Shown in pieces: positions 58,224 to 64,000 of a stretch of DNA of 64,000 nt (position 1 is the first letter of the stretch; every line of letters starts with the position of its first letter). Made by a program: the position numbers and the translations under genes. The notes under the pieces are model-generated. The model had not been told where the DNA came from, did no database searches, and saw only the letters and a list, made by a program, of their open reading frames with translations. Location of the stretch: contig OX637392.1 in the NCBI GenBank assembly GCA_951799425.1, forward strand, positions 59,001,093 through 59,065,092. Reading direction: 5' to 3'. The DNA is from Ilex aquifolium. Lineage: Eukaryota > Streptophyta > Magnoliopsida > Aquifoliales > Aquifoliaceae.

Positions 58224-60650
58224 TGTGATGCCTCTAAAATCGGGGGTCCTTTGTCAAGCCGTGAAAATACCCGTGAATGCCACATAAGCCGATCCACAAC
58301 ATCCCTTTTACTAGGATCACAAAAATATAAAGTTTGGGCAGAGTCTTCCTTGTACCGGGCACTCCCAAACGCACAACCTGTGTACACTTCGACCACATGA
58401 CCCATCTGAGGTCCGATATACAACAATTTATCCTCATTTAATGTCCATTTATATCATTTGAACAAAAGAACCTAAGACCCATAGGCCTAGCAAAACATTT
58501 CAAAATTTGAGATTTTAACAAAACCTATCAATAGAAGATGTGCAAGATCTACCAGTAGAAAAGGCTACTGGAAAAGTTCTACCGGTAGGTTTATCAAAGT
58601 TCTACCGGTAGATTTAGCCCACTGGAAAAATTTTACCGCAAAACTGAAGTTCTACCGGTAGGTTTAACCTACTAAAAAAGTTCTACTGGTAGAAGAGCTC
58701 GCCGTTCTACCGATAGGTCTTACCAGTTTTCTCCCGTTTTCATCATTTTTCAATTTCAATTTATTCCAACTTTGTACAACACCAACCCAACTCATATAAC
58801 ATGACATTTTAAACAAAATACAGTTCATACAAGTTCAACACAATCCTTTACATACAATTAATGTCCCCAAAACTAGATAACATCTTAGTTTTACAAAAAA
58901 ATATGATTTAAAGCCAAATTTCGGCTCTTTTTCATCAATGATGGCCCGAGTGAGAGCCGTCCACTGGCGCATATCCCGCACCTGAAATGTTGTCCCCATA
59001 AAGGGTGAGTCACGCTCAATAGAGTATCTCCTAAAGAGGCTACTCTCCAACCTTGATGCATATGAAATGTTCACATGCAAATTCAACAAGCAACAATCAT
59101 CAATTCAAGAATATGTAATTCAATGATGGATCATTTATGTCATGTCATGTTATGAGATGAGACTCACACACGCAACTCAACCCGAGCCTTTATCGGCTCC
59201 CATCACCCATGCAATGCCATGAGTATAAAATCGGGCATTTCAAGCCCTTGCCATTGATGTTGCACATCCAATGGCCTTTTAAAAATAAACTATGTGTCTT
59301 TTTTGGGTAGCGAATTTTGGTGTCGCACTGCCGGTTTCGCACACCGATACACTTTTTTGGATTTTCATCGGCGGAAGTGTATAAACCAGTAACCGGGTTT
59401 TGCACCCGATGGAGTATCTAGTCATTCTTGCTATACCCGACACAATTTTTTCATGCAATCGTGTGACTCTGTCGAACCTTGGTCCGACTGTACCGAGCCC
59501 ACTTATCAACCACCAAGGATGATATTTGATCCAACAACATGCACACACACCCACACTCATGTCAAATTTTCATAAATGTGATGTTTTTCGTGCTTATACA
59601 AATGTATATGTACAATTTACAATTCTTAACTATATGTTTCATATGTCATGTGTACAATATGAACATTTTAATAACCATCAATAATCACAATGTCAATATA
59701 TCATATGCATATACCAACATCAATCCCAAGCATGCTATTCCATAATCTATGTCAATAACACACTTAATTCACAAAGACACAATATAAAAACATAACATGC
59801 CCACGTAACACCATTTTCTAAGAAATTATAAATTAGCAATTTTTACACATCAATTCAAGCTAGAATTAATTTTTTTCCATTTTCAATACCCATTTCATCA
59901 ATTTAACAACAATAGGCAAGTGTTATACATCTCTAACAACTTACTCATTCCATATCACAACCCTAGGTTGAAAATAAACCTAATTAGGGAGAAAATCCTA
60001 CCTCGTGAAATGTAAAACAAGATTGTAGAACCTTCAAGAACACCAACCAAGATCAACTTTGATTTTTCCAAATTTTTTTTTTTTAATCTTTGGTGAAATC
60101 CGTCCTTTTGGGTACGTAGGCGTAGCCCTCATCGCGTAGATCAATTTTAATACTTGACCCGAAGGATTCCGACCAAAAGAACTTCGTAGATCATAGAGAG
60201 AAGTCTTGAACTCTCTCTTTTCCCTCTCTTCCTCTCTCTAACGAAACCTAGCAGAAAGAATGGGGAGAAAATCTTATTTATATCCCTTGGAATGCTTAGC
60301 CCTCGTCGCGCCACACGTCATCCATTCCCGGGTTCGGTTTCGTCCCGATTTTAGTTTAAAATATTTTTATATGAACTTTTTTAAAATTATTTTTCAACTT
60401 TCGAAATTTTATTCCATATCTCGTTTTTAGGTCACGCGACCCTCGATTGCCTCGTAAAACGTAAAAAATATAATTGTCTCAGAATTCGACGAAAATTGAT
60501 TGGGTAACTAAATTTTGCGAGAAAAGTCCAACGATGAGGTCCATTTCGTCATCCGAGTTCTAGAAAAATTTAGGTTTTTAACCCGTAACGTAGTGACAAA
60601 TTACCGTTTTGTTATTTTTCATAAAAATTCAAATTTACCCGGATTTTATA
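58224..60650 (-). mobile_element. Solo LTR (~2.4 kb) of a Tekay-like element
   Basis: Perfect 5-bp duplication GTCGA (58219-58223, 60651-60655). On the minus strand it ends ...GGCATCACA, the style of Tekay LTRs, and has a TATA box (ATATAAATAAG near 60272-60282). It has no internal region, so it is the product of LTR-LTR recombination. Excising it restores a continuous gag frame, which fixes the boundaries. First base pair reads TATA rather than TG. Confidence 0.8.
58545..58725. repeat. Palindromic CTACCGGTAG array inside the solo LTR
   Basis: About eight exact or near copies of the 10-bp palindrome ctaccggtag, spaced roughly 20-35 bp within 'agttctaccggtaggttta' units. Confidence 0.8.
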
Positions 60651-61482
60651 GTCGAGGCTTTAGTTCAGCATACTAAATCACCATTCACGTAGGACGTTGC
60701 GAATTACCCTTTACTAGAAAGGTTTAAGATGCTAGTCATTGAGATGTTTGACGAAACGAAAGATCCATTAGACCATCTGGAAACTTATAGATCTCTGATG
60801 ATGCTCCACAATGTCCAAGACCAAATCATGTGTCGAGCATTCGCCACCATAGTCAAACGAACGGTGAGTTGAAGCCAAGCTCAATCGATACATTTGGTGT
60901 GTTAAGCACTTCCTTCATCTCGCACTTCATTGGAGGATAAACCCATAGAAGACCTCGACCTACCTCCAAAATGTAAAGCAGTCTAGGGGAGAGATGTTGT
61001 GGGAATACATTAATCATTTCACTAAAGAGTCTCTACAAATTGATAATGTGGATGACAAGGTTGCCTTGATTGCTTTTCTGGGAGGATTGCAATCTTCTCA
61101 GTTCCTCTTCGTTCTCTCCAAGGAGCCGCCCATTTTAAATGGCAAAGCTCTTGGCAAGAACCCAGAACTACATAAATGATGAAGATACCCTCCTCCCTAG
61201 CTCGGAGGAACCAGGAAGATAGACGAGAAGACCAACAAGATGAGAAAAGAATGAGGGATTCATCAAGTAAAGAGAAAAGAGCTGGAAGTCCCAAGAAGTA
61301 CTATATAGAGAGGGTCAGTGCGAGAGATCGCCTAGGTCTTCATATTCTCAATGACCCAGTTCAAAAGTACATTCCCCTAAACACCCCTGTAGAGTAGATC
61401 CTCTTTTAGATCCAAGATGAAAGGATAATTCGATGGCCAGGGAAGATGAAGACACAGTTGGAACGGAAGTCCCAAGAATCAT

Positions 61483-61967
61483 TGGTAGCGTGTATGTATC
61501 AAATACAAAATAAAATTTCATTAAAACCCTATAAAGTGAAACTAGGGTTTACCTTCTAGATTGTTCAGGATTGATCTCGTCTAAGCACGAACGTAGAATC
61601 TAAAGACAGACATAGAAAACAACTTGATGAACCTCACGGTCTTCTGTCGTATATCCCCCAACGCCAAAATCCGGATGTAGTGTGGGCTACAAAGACTTCC
61701 GAATTTCTACTATCTCTCTCTCAGCCTCCCTCAAAACGTGAGTAATAAAGGTGATGCTAATTTAGAGAGCCTAGACGTCTATATATAGGCTACAACAGAA
61801 ACCCTAAGGGTCGGGCTTTCAATGGGCCTATGATTTCTATGTTCAACCCAGAACAAACATCTTGTAGTTCATTAATAATATGTTAGTCCACTAAAAACTT
61901 AATATTGATCTCCTAAGCCTTATCTCAAAAATTATGTTTCGAGCTCCTTATTATTATATATCTAACA
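61483..61967 (-). repeat. Copia-type LTR
   Basis: 485 bp from tggtagcg to tctaaca: on the minus strand TGTTAGATAT ... GCTACCA. Immediately outside (61968-61978) is a purine tract GTTGGGAGAT on the minus strand, the usual copia polypurine tract. TATATATA at 61780-61787. Its partner LTR and target duplication were not found; internal DNA to the right is not recognisable. Confidence 0.6.
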
Positions 61968-62830
61968 ATCTCCCAACGTTTAAGATTATAGATGTCCATC
62001 AATTAAATAAATTATTGATAATTATATTTAATTGACTTCTTTTATTCCTTGAGACCTTACCATTCAACTTATTTGTAATGTCAGATAATTAAATTCACCT
62101 GCAGGGTTTGACATGGACAAAACTTATGAGCTTCTTCAGGAGGACATCATCAAATCATTTAAATATCAGGACATGATTTTCTTTAATAATTAATTTTCAC
62201 CATACAAATAATATCATCTCCCAATTCACTGAGCTTATTGAACAGATTCTGTAATGGACATCTACTGTGACACTTTATTTTTAAATTAGGGGGTTTAGTA
62301 CAACCGTTAAAACTACGAGGAGGTCACGTGCCAATGACCCTAAGTACAAGGTTTATATTTTTGTATTTAACCCAAAATAATAAGAGTAATGCTATATAGT
62401 CTTAAAAAGTAGAGTTGATAATCACAACTGATGATGCACAAATTCGTTTGTACACCACCTGTCAAGTAAACAATAATTAAAGCAGTAGTAAGTAGAGAGA
62501 TAGAGACACAGAGATTTATAGTGGTTCGGTCAACGTGACCTATGTCCACTTTGAATGTCTAGGGGTCGCCGGGTGTTTTATTACTTTAAATGTGTAGGGA
62601 GAGCAGAGAGTTACAAGCTATGAGAGGGAGATGAGAGATGTGCTCAATTAAATGTGATTTGCCCCCCAAGTGTTGACGGAGCTTACAATTTATAGTCGTC
62701 TCATAACAGATTTGGGCGAGTTATTAGTAACTAAGTGACTAATCTAGTGGAGCTGGTGCCCTCTTTTCAATCGATGAGGCAGTTACGGTGCTCTCCATAA
62801 GATTCGGTCAAAGGATGACGCGATTGACTT
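61968..62830. other. Unassigned DNA, probably copia remnant
   Basis: No recognisable pol motifs. 62510-62580 has 'agatttatagtggttcggtcaacgtgacc', a phrase common near plant LTRs. Nothing else supported. Confidence 0.3.
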
Positions 62831-63028
62831 CTTCCAAGGCGGCGTGGATAAAGCTCTTGGGATGACTCTTACTCCAAGGTGGCTAGGATGAGCCTCTTAG
62901 GATGACCCTTACTCCAAGGTGGTTAGGATGAGCCTCTTGGATGACCCTTACTCCAAGGTGGCCAGGATGAGCCTCTTAGATGACCCTTACTCCAAGGTGG
63001 CTAAGATGAGTCTCTCATGATGACTCTA
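62831..63028. repeat. Tandem repeat, ~40-bp unit, five copies
   Basis: Units of ctccaaggtggctaggatga plus gcctcttaggatgaccctta with 1-5 changes each. Confidence 0.9.
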
Positions 63029-63395
63029 CCTCCCTTTATGATGTAGCTCTTTGAATCCTCATAAGCTTGACTGGGCGTGGACCCTTTGGGCTGGACCCAC
63101 TAGATCTCTTCAAGTTGGGCTCTTTATTCAGACTGGGCTTATAACATGAGTGGCGCCCTTGGACTTGGCCCATCATTTTTCCCCAATGCTCTGCGTCCAA
63201 TGGAAGTTGGAGAGGAGGACATTCGATTGATTTTGATTTTTTGGTTGAATGCATCACTAGAAAAACTTTTGGAGGCCAAAACATATGTTTCTAGGCCTTT
63301 TTTGGGCTTTTAATAGTGTTTATGAGTCTTGTAGGGCTCGCTGAAAGCTTCGATTTGATATATTATGAGCCTCATTTGGAGGTGGGCGAGCTGGC

Positions 63396-63551
63396 CGTGC
63401 ATGCAGGAAAGGCGGCTAGGCGCGCAGAAGGGGTTGCTGCGCTGGCTGGGAGCGCAGGAGGGGCTGCTACACTGGCTGGCACGCAGGAGGGGATGCTGCG
63501 CTAGTTGGGCACACAGGAGGGGCTGCTACGCTAGCTAGCGCGCAGGAGGGA
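63396..63551. repeat. Tandem repeat, ~36-bp GC-rich unit, about four copies
   Basis: Units of gcaggaggggctgctacgct plus ggctggc-like ends. The 62-codon ORF through it (Ala/Gly-rich) is a by-product. Confidence 0.8.
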
Positions 63552-63861
63552 CGCCCATGGTGTTGGTCGCTGCTCTAGGGCCGCCATCAGGGCGAGGCGA
63601 GGCGTCGCTGGATGGCGACTTTGCTGCTCGCAATGGAGGAGCGCTGTTTGGAGACAAGTGCAAGCAGGGCTTGTTACATTCAGTCTAATGTAGTCTCGCG
63701 GGTTGCAAACTGCCTGAGTTTCAAAAGCGTGCCTAGAAATGGCAAAAACAATGTTATTCCAACATTAAAATATCTAACATGATTACCTAAAGAGAGAGGC
63801 AGACTGTTTGCGTGAGAGTAAATACAGAGTTTGTGGATTGTTCATGAGAGAGCTACATTTC

Positions 63862-64000
63862 TTCAGACCGAGCTTTTGGCGACCCATGAGAGAGCCCCTA
63901 AGCTGGAGGTATATGTTGTCTGCTTGAAAGCAGAGATAGACCAAGCTTTTGGCTACCCGCAAGAGAGCCGCTTAACTGGAGATATAGGTTGCCTGCTTGA
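63862..64000. repeat. Tandem repeat, ~76-bp unit, nearly two copies, continues past edge
   Basis: Unit: accgagcttttggcgaccca ... gagagagcccctaagctgga ... ggttgtctgcttga. The second copy reaches the window end. Confidence 0.7.

Larger units (their letters stand above)
57828..61480 (+). pseudogene. Decayed Tat-like gag, interrupted by a solo LTR
   Basis: After the primer-binding-like site, Gag-like residues can be followed with stops: PTIDRTSERLSTHLMG, RLEKEFEKLKKQNQQIL and NTVNVRALEVV up to 58218. The solo LTR (58224-60650) then intervenes, and the frame resumes exactly after its duplication with EALVQHTKSPFT, PLLERFKM, DETKDPLDHLETYRSLMML and MCRAFAT. It continues as EYINHFTKESLQIDNVDD and SSKEKRAGSPKKYYIERVSARDRLG to about 61480. 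Same family as the Gag at 18383-17000 but strongly decayed; no pol is seen. Sequence to its right is a copia-type LTR. Confidence 0.75.

Overview
This window is nuclear DNA from a flowering plant, most likely a eudicot with a repeat-rich genome. The evidence is GT-AG introns, plant-only gene families (FAR1-related sequence, isoprenylated HMA proteins, a plant SnRK1 beta subunit, an OPT transporter) and deeply nested plant transposons. I cannot name the species from sequence alone. About 60% of the window is mobile DNA.

Layout. 1-1527 (minus) is the front part of a FAR1-RELATED SEQUENCE 10-like gene that runs off the left edge. 3108-4087 is a truncated LTR element. 4100-19447 is a PIF/Harbinger-like MITE (TAA target duplication) split by a 14.6-kb Ty3/gypsy element of the Tat lineage (4546-19136), which has near-identical LTRs and the target duplication GATAT. 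20973-22239 (minus) is a proline-rich HIPP gene. 23643-36453 is a Mutator-like element with a perfect 9-bp duplication. It contains a hAT MITE that carries a PPR-gene fragment and a full-length but decayed Tekay/Del-type element (25063-34978). 37673-41210 (plus) is a two-HMA HIPP gene with a MITE in intron 4. 44671-48792 (plus) is an oligopeptide transporter in six exons. 49841-54303 (minus) is an AKIN-beta subunit in four exons. 54579-56770 is a tandem duplication with a different transposon in each unit. 57.6-62 kb is a decayed Tat-like gag broken by a solo LTR and followed by a copia-type LTR. 62.8-64 kb holds three tandem-repeat arrays.

The most interesting object is the Tat element. Its gag-pol polyprotein (minus strand) has two RNase H domains and two nonsense codons. 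Between the polypurine tract and the end of pol lies a 7-kb block holding three tandem, diverged genes on the opposite strand. Each has its own TATA-like box, a related N-terminal domain (the family Pfam calls 'putative gypsy type transposon', Transposase_28) and a phase-1 intron at the same place. Two also share a coiled-coil tail ending in a PDLDL motif. Single antisense ORFs are known in Tat elements; three tandem intron-bearing copies in one young element, ending at a tandem hairpin repeat, look unusual.

How the pieces relate. The five host genes belong to separate processes (light/phytochrome-type transcription, metal/heavy-metal binding, peptide or metal-chelate transport, energy signalling) and form no operon-like unit. 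The two HIPP genes share a C-terminal SDENPxAC-xxM ending and lie back to back on either side of the Mutator-like block, so they may be an old duplicate pair driven apart by insertions.
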